DNA of 64,000 bases from Fretibacterium fastidiosum (GCF_964642095.1 NZ_OZ209244.1:2728001-2792000), one strand, 5' to 3'; counted from the stretch's first letter, positions 16,752 through 25,563 are shown. Notes: generated from the letters alone by a model not told the origin. Translations and numbers: made by a program.

Positions 16752-17651
16752 TCAGTCACGGGAGGCGACCAGCGCCAGGAGGGCACAGATCAGGGCGTAG
16801 GGGCCTCCCCACACCAGGCCTCCCGACTCCAGGGGGAAAAACCAGGGCGCCCACCAGCCATAGAGCACGCCCAGCGGGCAGGACGAGATCGCGGCCGCGA
16901 CGAGGGGCCAGTGGCTCGCCTCCGAGAACCACCGGCGCAGCCAGAAGAGCAGACCCCAGAAGGACAGCCAGAACAAGCTCCCGAAGAGCAGCGAGGAGAT
17001 GAACGCCTTCAGCAGGGTCCTGACGGCAAAGGGCTCCGGCAGCAGGAAGAGGGCTGCAGCCATCAGGAGCGGGAAGGACAGAAAGAGCGCCCACGTGACG
17101 CTCCTCTTCTCGAAGTAGCTGCTGAACTCCTCCTGCTGCTTCCGGCGCCTCCCCTCCGCCGCCCGCTGGCGCTCCGTCTCCTGATGGGATGAGCGGATCA
17201 CCGTCTGCCAGGGCCTGCGGGACGATTGAAAGCTCGTTCCAGCCCCTCTAACGCCCTGAGGGCGCTGGAATCCCGCCCCCTGCGTCCCCGCGGCCTGCCC
17301 CTGAAAGGGCGAACCCGGCCCGCCTGAGGAAAAGGGGGACGAGGGCTGAGCGGAATGGGACGGGAAGGGGGATTGGGCAAAGGGGTTGCCTCCCCCCATG
17401 GTCCCGCCACCATAGGCGCCCCCTCCCTGCTGGCCGAAGCCAAGGCTTTGATCGTACATGCGGCGGCTGGCGGCCCCGCGGAGGACGTTCCACGCCACAA
17501 GGACCTCCTCGAAGAGCTCGAGGGCCTGAGGACTGGCGTTGACGTCAGGGGCGTAGAGCTTCACCATGCGCCGGAACGCGGCCTTGATCTGCTCTGCGGA
17601 AGCCGTCGGCTCGACGCCGAGGATCATGTAATAATTTTTATAGGTATCCAA
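16752..17651 (-). CDS. J-domain-like membrane protein lacking the HPD motif
   Basis: The 299-residue product starts with a J-domain fold (TYKNYYMILGVEPTASAEQI, FRRMVKLYAPDVNASPQ, ending ASRRMYDQSLGFG), but the catalytic HPD tripeptide reads A34-P35-D36. A Gly/Gln/Pro-rich linker follows (about residues 75-160), then a charged helix (QETERQRAAEGRRRKQQEEF) and four or five hydrophobic segments to the C-terminus. J-proteins stimulate DnaK ATPase through HPD, so this one probably cannot do so and may instead bind or anchor proteins (inference). The TTG at 17651 has AGGAGG 9 bp upstream; the longer reading from 17744 lacks such a site. Confidence 0.75.
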   Translation of the reverse strand: MDTYKNYYMILGVEPTASAEQIKAAFRRMVKLYAPDVNASPQALELFEEVLVAWNVLRGAASRRMYDQSLGFGQQGGGAYGGGTMGGGNPFAQSPFPSHSAQPSSPFSSGGPGSPFQGQAAGTQGAGFQRPQGVRGAGTSFQSSRRPWQTVIRSSHQETERQRAAEGRRRKQQEEFSSYFEKRSVTWALFLSFPLLMAAALFLLPEPFAVRTLLKAFISSLLFGSLFWLSFWGLLFWLRRWFSEASHWPLVAAAISSCPLGVLYGWWAPWFFPLESGGLVWGGPYALICALLALVASRD

Positions 17652-17704
17652 GGCACACTTCCTCCTAAAGCTGCAACTTCTGCCGGCGGTCTCGACCGTT
17701 CTCC

Positions 17705-18193
17705 CTAACGGTCGGATGGGATGCCGGCACCGTGCCTCCCACACAGGATGCCCTGCCGTATGAGCGCTCTCATCAGGGGAATCCCAACCAAAAAACAGGC
17801 TCCAGCCTCACCCGCGCCGACGTAGAGGGCAGTCAGCCCCAGGGGCGCCCCCGCGACGAGGTGAAGCATGCCCCCCACCACGATCGCGTTTACCAGCACG
17901 GGCGCCAAGGCGCCCAGCCAAAGGTTGGAGGCCCTTCGCGTCAGCACCGCGGCCAGGAGGGTGGCGCAGGAACCCGCCGCCATGTCGATCAAACCGTACC
18001 CGCCAAAGGCGTTGGCCACAAAACAGCCCACAAAGAGCCCCGGCACCGCCTCCGGCAGATAGAGTGGGAGGAGCGTCAGGGCCTCCGCGACGCGAAACTG
18101 GACCGGCCCGTAGGACAGGGGGGCCACCGCGACGGTCAGGACGGCGTACAGGGCGGCGATCATCGCGCCCGAAGCCAGAGTTCTCGTCTTCAT
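17705..18193 (-). CDS. queT: QueT family transporter
   Basis: QueT proteins (formerly DUF988) are small membrane substrate-binding components, proposed to import queuosine precursors in ECF-type transporters. The 162-residue product has five to six hydrophobic segments and the family motifs ALYAVLTVAVAPLSYGPVQFRVAEALTLLP and FGGYGLIDMAAGSCATLLAA. The ATG at 18193 follows GGGGAG at 10 bp. No preQ1 riboswitch consensus was recognised upstream and no ECF ATPase genes are adjacent, so it would rely on a shared energising module. A TATAAT box at 18232-18237 (minus strand) may be its -10. Confidence 0.85.
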   Translation of the reverse strand: MKTRTLASGAMIAALYAVLTVAVAPLSYGPVQFRVAEALTLLPLYLPEAVPGLFVGCFVANAFGGYGLIDMAAGSCATLLAAVLTRRASNLWLGALAPVLVNAIVVGGMLHLVAGAPLGLTALYVGAGEAGACFLVGIPLMRALIRQGILCGRHGAGIPSDR

Positions 18194-18310
18194 TCTCAAC
18201 CCACTCCCCCATCCCATGCATTAACCTTGATATTATATAGCGTCAAGCGGAATTTTTCGCTTGTTTTTTAAGCCGATTCCACAATTTTCTCAGGAAAGCG
18301 AGGAGCTGGG
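18194..18310. other. Upstream region of queT
   Basis: This starts the roughly 360-bp gene-free stretch 18194-18552. It holds a minus-strand TATAAT box (18232-18237) without a clear -35 and a short hairpin AAGCG-gaattttt-CGCTT followed by GTTTTTT when read on the plus strand (about 18246-18270). The rest of the stretch (18311-18552) is filled with repeats listed separately. Confidence 0.4.
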
Positions 18311-18348
18311 ACTGACGGCCCGTGAGCGTCAGCGAACGGCTGCCGGAA
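18311..18348 (+). repeat. Dispersed intergenic repeat R2, copy 2
   Basis: A 38-bp copy of the R2 repeat, best matched by 10955-10992 (same strand, about 3 differences) and by 27326-27363 (opposite strand). The match with the inverted copy continues into the following GGCTCCCCGAAGGGGG, so the full unit is nearer 57 bp. Confidence 0.65.
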
Positions 18349-18390
18349 GGCTCCCCGAAGGGGGGAGGGGTTTTGGGGCTTGAAAAGCGA

Positions 18391-18490
18391 CCCCTCCGGC
18401 CCTTCGGGCCACCTCCCCTTACAGGGGAGGCAAAAAAAGAGGCGCGTTTTTCCGGCCCCCCTGCAAGGGGGGCTGCCCCGAAGGGGCTGG
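18391..18490 (-). repeat. MITE-related GC-rich palindromic modules, rearranged
   Basis: This carries two modules also found inside the three MITEs but reading on the opposite strand. One is CCCCTCCGG, then CCACCTCCCCTT, then AGGGGAGG (18391-18431). The other is GGCCCCCCTGCAAGGGG followed by GGCTGCCCCGAAGGGGCTGGG (18453-18490). Relative to the complete elements the two modules are in swapped order, and the terminal inverted repeats are absent. It looks like a shuffled or decayed derivative. Confidence 0.5.
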
Positions 18491-18505
18491 GACTGAAAGG
18501 GACCC

Positions 18506-18552
18506 ATACGGTTGACAGTTCTCAGCGACTTAATCAGTGTTTCCTTAGAGCC
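18506..18552 (+). repeat. Dispersed intergenic repeat R3, copy 1
   Basis: About 47 bp beginning ATACGGTTGACAGTTC and ending in AGAGCC, matched closely at 27585-27631 in the same orientation. Both copies abut the 3' end of a minus-strand gene and follow R2/MITE-type sequence. They could be a 3'-UTR element or the scar of a larger repeat. Confidence 0.55.
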
Positions 18553-19323
18553 TCAGAACACGTCGTCGGAGTTGGAGAAGAGGGGGATCGCCCCGTGGGA
18601 CTCGAAGCCCGCCGCCCGATAGAAGGGCACGCCGGCCGGCGTCGCCTGGAGGACGATCCGCTCCGTCCCCAGCTCCTTCGCCGCGCGAAGGACCTCCCCC
18701 ATCATGGCCATGGCCGCGCCGCGCCTGCGATACCCCGGCAGCACCGCGAAGTAGTACACGCCAAGCGACGCAGCAAAGGGAGACAGGAGGAACGTCCCCA
18801 CGGCCTCCTCCCCCGCCATGGCCGCCCCAAGCCTCAGGGGCGAGTCCGCCATGGCCTCCGCCCCGTTCAACGCGGACACGGGAACGGGAGGCTCGCCGCC
18901 AAAGGCCAGCCACGCGACGCTCGCCCACCGCAGCGCCTCCTCGCGGGTCCTCACGGTCCGGAAGGTCAGCTCCTTCCCCCCGCGTCCCGGATCGGCGTCG
19001 GCGGGAAGGCTCATCGCCTCGAGCTGCCCCGCCTCCTTCAGCCCCGCTGCACGCAGCGTTTCCGCCGCCTCGCAGTCCCCGGGCAGCGGCCACACGAAGG
19101 GCAGGCCCCTGTCTCCAAAGAAGCGCAGGGCCGCCTCCGCCCGCTCCTGCGTCACGAGGTCCGGCTGAAGCCAGACCCAGTTCTCCGACGCGGACCTGGA
19201 GCGCGTGGAGAGGCAGAAGCCCCCTTCCGGGGACAGGTCCATGGCCTCCGAGGCGGAAAGCCCCCGCAGCACGTCCAGAAAGGCCCCAAGGTTGCTCCAC
19301 ACGGCGCCAAAGCAGTCGTTCAT
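18553..19323 (-). CDS. GNAT family N-acetyltransferase (two-part, 256 aa)
   Basis: The C-terminal half is a standard GNAT domain: ALRWASVAWLAFGGE, FLLSPFAASLGVYYFAVLPGYRRRGAAMAMM with the acetyl-CoA loop YRRRGAAM, and ATPAGVPFYRAAGFE. The N-terminal roughly 110 residues (LSPEGGFCLSTRSRSASENWVWLQPDLVT, FFGDRGLPFVWPLPGD) resemble the N-lobe of two-domain GNATs that act on small molecules. The substrate is unknown. The ATG at 19323 has GGAGGAG close upstream. It lies 18 bp from the SbcC-like gene, so the two may be co-transcribed. Confidence 0.85.
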   Translation of the reverse strand: MNDCFGAVWSNLGAFLDVLRGLSASEAMDLSPEGGFCLSTRSRSASENWVWLQPDLVTQERAEAALRFFGDRGLPFVWPLPGDCEAAETLRAAGLKEAGQLEAMSLPADADPGRGGKELTFRTVRTREEALRWASVAWLAFGGEPPVPVSALNGAEAMADSPLRLGAAMAGEEAVGTFLLSPFAASLGVYYFAVLPGYRRRGAAMAMMGEVLRAAKELGTERIVLQATPAGVPFYRAAGFESHGAIPLFSNSDDVF

Positions 19324-19341
19324 CTCCGCTCCTCCTGCGTC

Positions 19342-22300
19342 CTATCGGGCCCCGGCGTCGGGACAGAGCAGCACTCGCTCATCCGCCCGCCTCAAGGCGG
19401 AGATCAAATCGTCCAGACGCCGCAGCCCGTCCGGACCGGCACCCTCGACCTTCGCGTCCAGGAGCCTCAGGTCCACCCGCTCCCCTGCGGCGAACAAGTC
19501 CGAGAGCCCCCAGGCCAGGGAGAGGGCTGCGTCCTCCGCCCCATGGTTCAGCGTCAATGGGGCCTCGCCGGGCGTCAGGACCCTCATGCCGGCCTCGGTG
19601 CGGCGGGCGTTGGCACACTCCAGGACCGCGCTGAAGACCAGCTCGCTCAGCTCGCGCCGGACGTCTCCGCCGCTCAAGCTCAGCTCAAGGTCCCAGAGGC
19701 GCAGGTGCAGACCTTCGCAAAACTCCCCATACAGCTTCACCGATGCCGAATCCCTGGGCAGGGCGAGGCAGAGCTCCCCTGCCCGGCGGTTCAGGTCCAG
19801 CAGCCGGCGCAGGAGGGTGTCTCCGTCGCCCAGGGAGGTGCGAAGCCCGCCCAGGCGCGACTGCAGCTCCATCTGCAGAGACTTTGCATTCTCCCGTGCG
19901 GCGGTGAGGTCCAGGTCTGCCTGCGCCAGCTCCCCCAGGCGCCCCTGGAGGTCCCGCCGTTCCTCGCCGGACAGGCAGGCGGAGATGTAATCGTTCTCGT
20001 TCTTGAAGCCCAGGGACAGCATGTGCTTGCCGAAGGCGATCTCGCCCCTTTGAAGCTCCTCCCGCAGCGTCGCCAGCTTCGTCTCCAGCTCGTGGAGCGA
20101 GGCCATGATCTCCTGAAGCCTGGCGCTCCCCTCGGACCGTGCCAGGCGGCGGACCTCGAGCTGCTGCCGCAGGTCCTCCACATCCCGCTCCATGCGCGCC
20201 TTCTCCGACGCCGGGTCCTTCGAGTTGAACAGGATGATCCGCTTCTGCTGCAGGCTGTCCCGCTCCGCCTCGACGGTCCGCAGCTCCCGCGTCAGCTCCT
20301 CCCTGCGCAGCTTGAAGGCCTCCAGCTCCTTCCTTACAGCGGCGGCCGAGGCCTGAGCCGCGGAGAACTCTCGCTCCAGCTCGTCCCGACGTGATGCGTT
20401 CTCCTGCCATTCCGCAGCGCGGACCTCCAGGGCCCTGATGACGGATTCGGGATTCTCGTCGGGGATGCTCTTGTAGCCGTAGGGGGAGAGCTGGGCGATC
20501 AGCTCCCGGCGCAGCGCGTTGAACGCCTCCTCCTGGCTGCGGCTCTCGCCCTCGACCCGCGCTTCCTCGGAGCGCTCGTTCTGAAGCTGAAACAGCGCCT
20601 CCTGGTGGTAGCGCGTCAGCTCCTCGCGGCTCTCGCGGATCCGCGCCAGTTCGTCCGCCGCGGCGTCCCGGTCGCGCTGCGCCGCCTCGGCGGCCTCCAG
20701 AGCGTTTCGCGCGCGCTGAAGCTGGTCGCGCGTCTTCTGGCGCACGCGGTCCAGCTCCTCGAGGGGAGGGACCCCCACGTTGAACTTCAGCCCAAGCGCC
20801 GCGACGCTCTGAGTGATGATGTCGCCCAGGCGCTCCAGGTCCTGACGCAGGTCCTCCTCGCCGCGCCCGATGGAGGATATCTCGCCGACGAGCCACCCCG
20901 CGCGGGACTGCCGTCCCTTGAGCTCCGCCCTCAGCTCCTCCATGGCCTTCGTGGCGTCGTTGAGCTGGCGGCTGACCTCATCCGTCTCCGGGACGGCGGC
21001 CCCCGACGCATAGGGGTGCGTCATGGCGCCGCACAGGGGGCAGGGCACCCCGTCCTCCAGGAGCCCCCTCATGCCGCCCAGGTCCTCCATCCCCTGAAGC
21101 AGCCGGACGCGCCCCTCCAGTTTCTGGATTTCCTCCTGCAGCGCCTCCGCCTTGCCGGACTGCGCCACGTCCCGGATGTTCAGCTCCCGCGTCTCCTGCT
21201 GCATCCTCAGGCGCCGGGCCTGAAGCTCCTGCAGCCGCTCCTGGAGCTCCTGTTCCTCCCGGAAGCGCGACGCCAAATGCTCAAGCTCCTCCAGGCGCCG
21301 GACGAGTTGATCACAGGCGCTGCGCCACTCCTCAAGCGACTTGCCCTTCAGGGAGGACTCGTAGAACGTCTGGGCCCGCTGATAGTTCTTCTCCACCACG
21401 GTGAACCGGTGCGCCACGTCGGAGAACATCGCCTGACGGTCGTTCAGCGCGGTCTGGGCCTCCTGCTTCTTCCGGATGGCTAGGGCGTAGCTCTCGCGGA
21501 AGGCACTGCGCCGCTCCAGGGCTTCGCGGTAGAGGCCGAAACACTTCTGTATTCCCGGCAGGCCCGTCGCGAGGCGCTCGTCGGCGGCGTGGAGCTGAAG
21601 GGCCTTTCGGACCTCCCTGAGGGAAAGGCTCAACTTCTCCACCGCCAGCTGCTCGCCCTCAAGCCGCGCCGTCCGATCCCGAAGCTCCTGCCCCGCCTGC
21701 GCCAGCCGGGCCTCCAAAGCTTGAGCCGCCTCCTGCCGGTCCCGAAGCTGGCGGTCCAGGTCCTGAACCGTCAGCACCGTCTCGGCCAGGCGCTTCTGGG
21801 CGATCAGACGGTCCCGAAACTCCGACTCCTTGACGGTGAAGGCCTCCTCCGCGTTCTGAAGCTCCGTCCTGACCGCCGTCATGCTCTCCTTCAGCGCCAG
21901 CTGCGCCGTGCGGGCCTGGTCCCGCTCCTGGCGCATCCGCCGGATGCCCTCGTACTCGTCCCCCAGTTCCAGGGCCCTGCGCCCGCGCTCCAGCCGCTGC
22001 TCCATCGGCAGGAAGAGCGCCTTCTCCCGCTCCCACTCCCCGCGGCGGCGGTCCAGCTCCCGGACCTCCTCCGCCGCGCTTCGGACCAGGAAGCCACAGT
22101 GTACCTCCCTGGCCCGGCGGTCCAGGAGGGACTCCACGCCGGCGATCTCGTCAAGCGTCCGCGCCAGCTCATCGCTCGCGGCCTCAGCCTGTGCGGCGGG
22201 GAGGGCGCCGCGGCGCCGAAGCCCCTGATACCTTCGCCAGGACAGCGCGGAAACCTCCCCCCGCAGGGCGGGCCCCACAAGGGCGTCCAACAGGGCCGCG

Positions 22301-22707
22301 CGGTCCGGCGAGGGGGCGGCCAGGAGCGCGGCAAAGCCGCGTTGGGCCAAAAACACCTGATGCAGGAACGCCTCCGGCGAAAGGGAGTTCCACCCCTCCG
22401 CCCCTCCGCCGCCCCCCTCTCCGACGGCCGGCGCGGGGCCTTCCGGCCGGAGCTCGCGCACAACCCGGCGGCGCGTCCCCCCGGCTTCAAGGAGGACCTC
22501 CACCCTTCGGGGCTCCTCCACCTCGACGGCCCTGGGCCACGCAGCGCCGTAAAGCGCAAGTCCCAGGAGGTCCGGCAGGCGCGGGTCCGCGTGCAGGACC
22601 CCCGTGGCAGCCGGCCCATCGAGGGCCAGCAGCCAGCCCTCCGCGCCTGCGGAAGGGGCCGCGGACGCCTCAAGCCGCTCGAATTTTACTTGAAGGATGT
22701 GTATCAA
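19342..22707 (-). CDS. SbcC-like SMC-type protein with lost ATPase motifs
   Basis: The 1121-residue product has the SbcC/Rad50 plan: a globular N-terminus, two very long coiled-coil arms, a zinc-hook CPLC at residues 556-559 in the exact middle, and a C-terminal globular part. Yet where Walker A should be (residues 30-38) it reads DGPAATGVL, followed by a recognisable SbcC-like LGLALYG helix. Where the LSGGE signature should be it reads TLNHGAEDAALSLAWGLSDL, and the Walker B/D-loop region is LRLLDAKVEGAGPDG. All nucleotide-binding motifs are missing although the frame is intact over 3.3 kb. No sbcD nuclease gene is adjacent. The TTG at 22707 has AGGAGG 9 bp upstream. It may be a structural DNA-tethering pseudo-ATPase (inference). 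Confidence 0.8.
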   Translation of the reverse strand: MIHILQVKFERLEASAAPSAGAEGWLLALDGPAATGVLHADPRLPDLLGLALYGAAWPRAVEVEEPRRVEVLLEAGGTRRRVVRELRPEGPAPAVGEGGGGGAEGWNSLSPEAFLHQVFLAQRGFAALLAAPSPDRAALLDALVGPALRGEVSALSWRRYQGLRRRGALPAAQAEAASDELARTLDEIAGVESLLDRRAREVHCGFLVRSAAEEVRELDRRRGEWEREKALFLPMEQRLERGRRALELGDEYEGIRRMRQERDQARTAQLALKESMTAVRTELQNAEEAFTVKESEFRDRLIAQKRLAETVLTVQDLDRQLRDRQEAAQALEARLAQAGQELRDRTARLEGEQLAVEKLSLSLREVRKALQLHAADERLATGLPGIQKCFGLYREALERRSAFRESYALAIRKKQEAQTALNDRQAMFSDVAHRFTVVEKNYQRAQTFYESSLKGKSLEEWRSACDQLVRRLEELEHLASRFREEQELQERLQELQARRLRMQQETRELNIRDVAQSGKAEALQEEIQKLEGRVRLLQGMEDLGGMRGLLEDGVPCPLCGAMTHPYASGAAVPETDEVSRQLNDATKAMEELRAELKGRQSRAGWLVGEISSIGRGEEDLRQDLERLGDIITQSVAALGLKFNVGVPPLEELDRVRQKTRDQLQRARNALEAAEAAQRDRDAAADELARIRESREELTRYHQEALFQLQNERSEEARVEGESRSQEEAFNALRRELIAQLSPYGYKSIPDENPESVIRALEVRAAEWQENASRRDELEREFSAAQASAAAVRKELEAFKLRREELTRELRTVEAERDSLQQKRIILFNSKDPASEKARMERDVEDLRQQLEVRRLARSEGSARLQEIMASLHELETKLATLREELQRGEIAFGKHMLSLGFKNENDYISACLSGEERRDLQGRLGELAQADLDLTAARENAKSLQMELQSRLGGLRTSLGDGDTLLRRLLDLNRRAGELCLALPRDSASVKLYGEFCEGLHLRLWDLELSLSGGDVRRELSELVFSAVLECANARRTEAGMRVLTPGEAPLTLNHGAEDAALSLAWGLSDLFAAGERVDLRLLDAKVEGAGPDGLRRLDDLISALRRADERVLLCPDAGAR

Positions 22708-22886
22708 AACAAAGGGCCTCCTCTGGAAGTCTTCGAACGGGGCGCAGGCACGGCGGAAGAATCGCGGCGGAAGAATGTGCCCCAAACGGCTTTTCATTAT
22801 AAACCATTGACGGAAAAGTTCGGAGCAAAAAGCGGGACGACGGGGCCTTCAAACGACGGCCTTTCAACGCAGAAGCGGGCGCAGAC

Positions 22887-22914
22887 GAAAAGGGCGGCCC
22901 TCGCGGGGCCGCCC
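22887..22914 (-). terminator. Rho-independent terminator after flgE
   Basis: On the minus strand GGGCGGCCC-cgcga-GGGCCGCCC is a perfect 9-bp stem followed by TTTTC. It lies about 20 bp after the flgE stop and closes the fliE-to-flgE operon. Confidence 0.75.
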
Positions 22915-22936
22915 GGTTTGTCCTGTGGGATGCGGA

Positions 22937-24991
22937 TCAGCGCTTCAGGTTCACGACCTCCTCAAGGATCTGGTCGCTCACCGTCACGACGCGGGTGTTG
23001 GCCTGGAAGCCGCGCTGGGCGATGATGAGGTGCGTGAACTCCTCCGTCAGGTCCACGTTCGACATCTCCAGGTTCTGGGACAGGATCGAGCCCTTGCCGT
23101 TGACGCCCGCCCCGTCGACGTTGGCGTTGCCGGAGTTCACCGTCTCCTGGAACATCGTGTCGCCCGACTTCTCGAGGCCCTGCTCGTTGGTGAAGGTCGC
23201 AAGCGCCACGCGGTACATGGGGAGGCGCTGGCCGTTGGTGTACTTGCCCGTGATGATGCCGTCGCTGCCCACCGAGTAGCCCTCCAGGACGCCCATCTTG
23301 TAGCCGTCCTGGTACACGGCCTTGGTGGTGGTGTCGGAGGCGTACTGCGTCACGCCCTTCAGCTTGTCGCCGTCGCCGCCGAAGTTCAGCTTCACCGTCT
23401 GGTTCGTCATCCCCTTGAGGCTGAAGGGGATCTCGATCTCCTGCTCCAGGGGATCGCAGATGGGGCCGCAGCCGCAGAAGGCGATCTCGCCCGAGTTGGG
23501 CTGGGGGACGATGTCGCTCGACGTCGCCGTGGTCGTGCTGCCGTCTTCGCAGGTGGGCCCCGACTGGACCTGTTTGCCGTCCTTGTCCAGCAGGAATGCC
23601 TCCCACCGCCAGCGGTTCTCGGTGATCTTCTTGAAGTTGACCTCCAGCGTGTACTCGTTGCCCTTGCAGTCGAAGATCGTCTGCTTCGTCTGGTGGTAGC
23701 CGCCCTGGTTGATCTGGGCCAGGGTGTCAAAGGGCTCCTTGGGATTCGCGAGGTCCTTGGCCTGCTGAACCGCCAACCCCGCCCCATTGCTGACGACCGC
23801 CACCTTGAGATTATCCGCGGTAAACCCCGCAGGAAGCGTACCCGTTATCTTTTCGACAAAATCGAACCTGCCGTCCGGCTTGAAGTGAACCGTGGCCGTC
23901 AGGGGAACCATCGTCCCGTCCCCCTTGGGATACCACATGCGCAGGGTCGCCGGCGTCCCCGAAAGCTTGCTGGGAGCCTCGTCAAACTCCGCAATAACGG
24001 GGGTCTCGGTCGCTCCGTTCTTGAGGGTGAAGGACGCATAGTTCATGCCGGCCTTCAAGTTGTAGTCAAAGACCGTCGCCCCGTCCGGGTTCTTGATCTT
24101 CAATCCGCCCGTCGCGTCGTCGTAGGCGAGCGTCATGGCCACGGCGGGATTCGTCCCCGGAAAGACCGCCGGATTGGGAACGTGCGTCCCCTCCTTCAGC
24201 TTCGGCTTGCCGCCGTCGATCCCCACCATGTCGAAGACGAGCTCCTGCTTCGTCCCGCCGTTCTCGACGGTGACGGTCAGGTACCCCTTGCCGTTCGCAG
24301 ACGCCAGGTTCGTCTTGAAGCTCATGTCGTACTCCACGCCGCCCATCTTGATCTTGGCCTTGCCGCTGGGGTTCCCCGGCCATCCGCATTTTTCGTTGTA
24401 CGGCAGGTCCGGGAAGCCGTAGGGAAGGTAGGCGGAGCTGCGGCTGTCCAGGTTGCACTGGTACTTCACCTCGCTCGTGGCCCTTGGGTCCAGCTTCTTG
24501 CCGATGGGGACGTTGACCGTGCTGAGGTTGTTGGACTGGACGAAGCGCGTGGGGTTCAGCGGGTCGCGCTCCATGGCGTAGCCCTGCAGTTTGTAGCCCG
24601 TTCCGGACTGCACGAAGTCCTGATTCTCGTCCTGGACGATGGCCCCCGCCCGGCTGTAGAGGTTGCTGCCGCCGCCGTTGTAGACGAAGAAGCCCTTGCC
24701 CTGGATCATCATGTCCGACGGGTTGCCCGTGTAGGACGGCGCGCCCTGGCTGAAGATCGTCTCGATGGCGCCCACCTGGGTGCCCAGGCCCACCTGCGCG
24801 GGGTTGATGCCGCCCCTGCCGTCGCCGGGTCTGGTGGCGTCCTTCTGCGCCTGATACATCAGGTCCTCGAAAATCGTAAAGTCCTTTTTAAATCCCGTGG
24901 TGTTGGCGTTGGCAATGTTGTTGCCCGTCACGTCGAGCATCGTCTGATGTGCCCGAACGCCCGTGACCGCCGTCATCAATGATCTGAGCAT
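22937..24991 (-). CDS. flgE: Flagellar hook protein FlgE
   Basis: FlgE polymerises into the flexible hook joining rod and filament. The N-terminus MLRSLMTAVTGVRAHQTML, then NNIANANTTGFKK, and the C-terminal SNVDLTEEFTHLIIAQRGFQANTRVV are diagnostic. The length, 684 residues, is large for FlgE (about 400-500 is common) because of long central beta domains. Those domains hold several cysteines, including C506, C508 and C512 in FCGCGPIC and others in QCNLD, NEKCGW, DCKGNE and PTCEDG, which is unusual for an extracellular hook. It is the last gene of the operon, after fliK and flgD, with a terminator behind it. Confidence 0.96.
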   Translation of the reverse strand: MLRSLMTAVTGVRAHQTMLDVTGNNIANANTTGFKKDFTIFEDLMYQAQKDATRPGDGRGGINPAQVGLGTQVGAIETIFSQGAPSYTGNPSDMMIQGKGFFVYNGGGSNLYSRAGAIVQDENQDFVQSGTGYKLQGYAMERDPLNPTRFVQSNNLSTVNVPIGKKLDPRATSEVKYQCNLDSRSSAYLPYGFPDLPYNEKCGWPGNPSGKAKIKMGGVEYDMSFKTNLASANGKGYLTVTVENGGTKQELVFDMVGIDGGKPKLKEGTHVPNPAVFPGTNPAVAMTLAYDDATGGLKIKNPDGATVFDYNLKAGMNYASFTLKNGATETPVIAEFDEAPSKLSGTPATLRMWYPKGDGTMVPLTATVHFKPDGRFDFVEKITGTLPAGFTADNLKVAVVSNGAGLAVQQAKDLANPKEPFDTLAQINQGGYHQTKQTIFDCKGNEYTLEVNFKKITENRWRWEAFLLDKDGKQVQSGPTCEDGSTTTATSSDIVPQPNSGEIAFCGCGPICDPLEQEIEIPFSLKGMTNQTVKLNFGGDGDKLKGVTQYASDTTTKAVYQDGYKMGVLEGYSVGSDGIITGKYTNGQRLPMYRVALATFTNEQGLEKSGDTMFQETVNSGNANVDGAGVNGKGSILSQNLEMSNVDLTEEFTHLIIAQRGFQANTRVVTVSDQILEEVVNLKR

Positions 24992-25125
24992 CCTCGTAAA
25001 GCCCTCCTGCGATAAGCGTTTCTATCCGTCGCTCCGCGAAACCGTCAGCCCTCGTCCTGAGGGTTCAGCCATCTCCGCCGTCAAACCGTTCGCGGGCTGC
25101 GCCCGCTCAACGCTTATCTCCCCGA

Positions 25126-25563
25126 TCAGGGGGCGGCCACGCCAAGGACCTTGGCGAGCTCCACCTGCCCCTCCGCAGTGTCCAGGATCGGCCCCTTCTG
25201 CGGGTCGAAGAAGACCGCCCGCACGAGGGCGGCCGTCGGGGTCTCGACCTCCTTGCCCTTCTCATCCTTCGTGATCTTGTTGAAGGAGATGGCCTTGCCG
25301 ATGTAGCTCACCGCGTCGAACTTGCTGGCCTGCGCCATGGATTCGAGGGTCTTGTTCATGTTCTGCATCTGCTCGAGGCTGCTGAACTGGGCCATCTGGG
25401 CGATGAACTCGCGGTCCTCCATGGGGTTCAGTGGGTCCTGGTTCGAGAGCTCCGCGATGAGCAACTTCAAAAATGCGTTCTTGTCCAACTCGTTCTGCCG
25501 GACCGCTCCGGTGGCGGCAGACGGGTCCGTATTCACTGCGCCGGCTACGCCGTTCACGGGCAT
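25126..25563 (-). CDS. flgD: Flagellar hook assembly scaffold FlgD (short form)
   Basis: FlgD caps the growing hook. The 145-residue product contains the N-terminal cap motif NAFLKLLIAELSNQDPLNPMEDREFIAQMAQFSSLEQM (several short motifs in a row) that identifies the family. It lacks the C-terminal Tudor/FnIII-like domains of enterobacterial FlgD, as in many short FlgDs. It lies between fliK and flgE, the usual order. The 134-bp gap to flgE contains a 10-bp inverted repeat, GATAAGCGTT / AACGCTTATC (near 25010 and 25109), which could form a long-range stem in the mRNA. Confidence 0.94.
   Translation of the reverse strand: MPVNGVAGAVNTDPSAATGAVRQNELDKNAFLKLLIAELSNQDPLNPMEDREFIAQMAQFSSLEQMQNMNKTLESMAQASKFDAVSYIGKAISFNKITKDEKGKEVETPTAALVRAVFFDPQKGPILDTAEGQVELAKVLGVAAP

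Noticed and set aside
18322..20394. 690-codon plus-strand frame
   Set aside because: Runs through intergenic repeats and antisense to the GNAT and SbcC-like genes; no ribosome-binding site or domain.
22925..24982. 685-codon plus-strand frame
   Set aside because: Exact antisense of flgE; high GC in third positions keeps it open.
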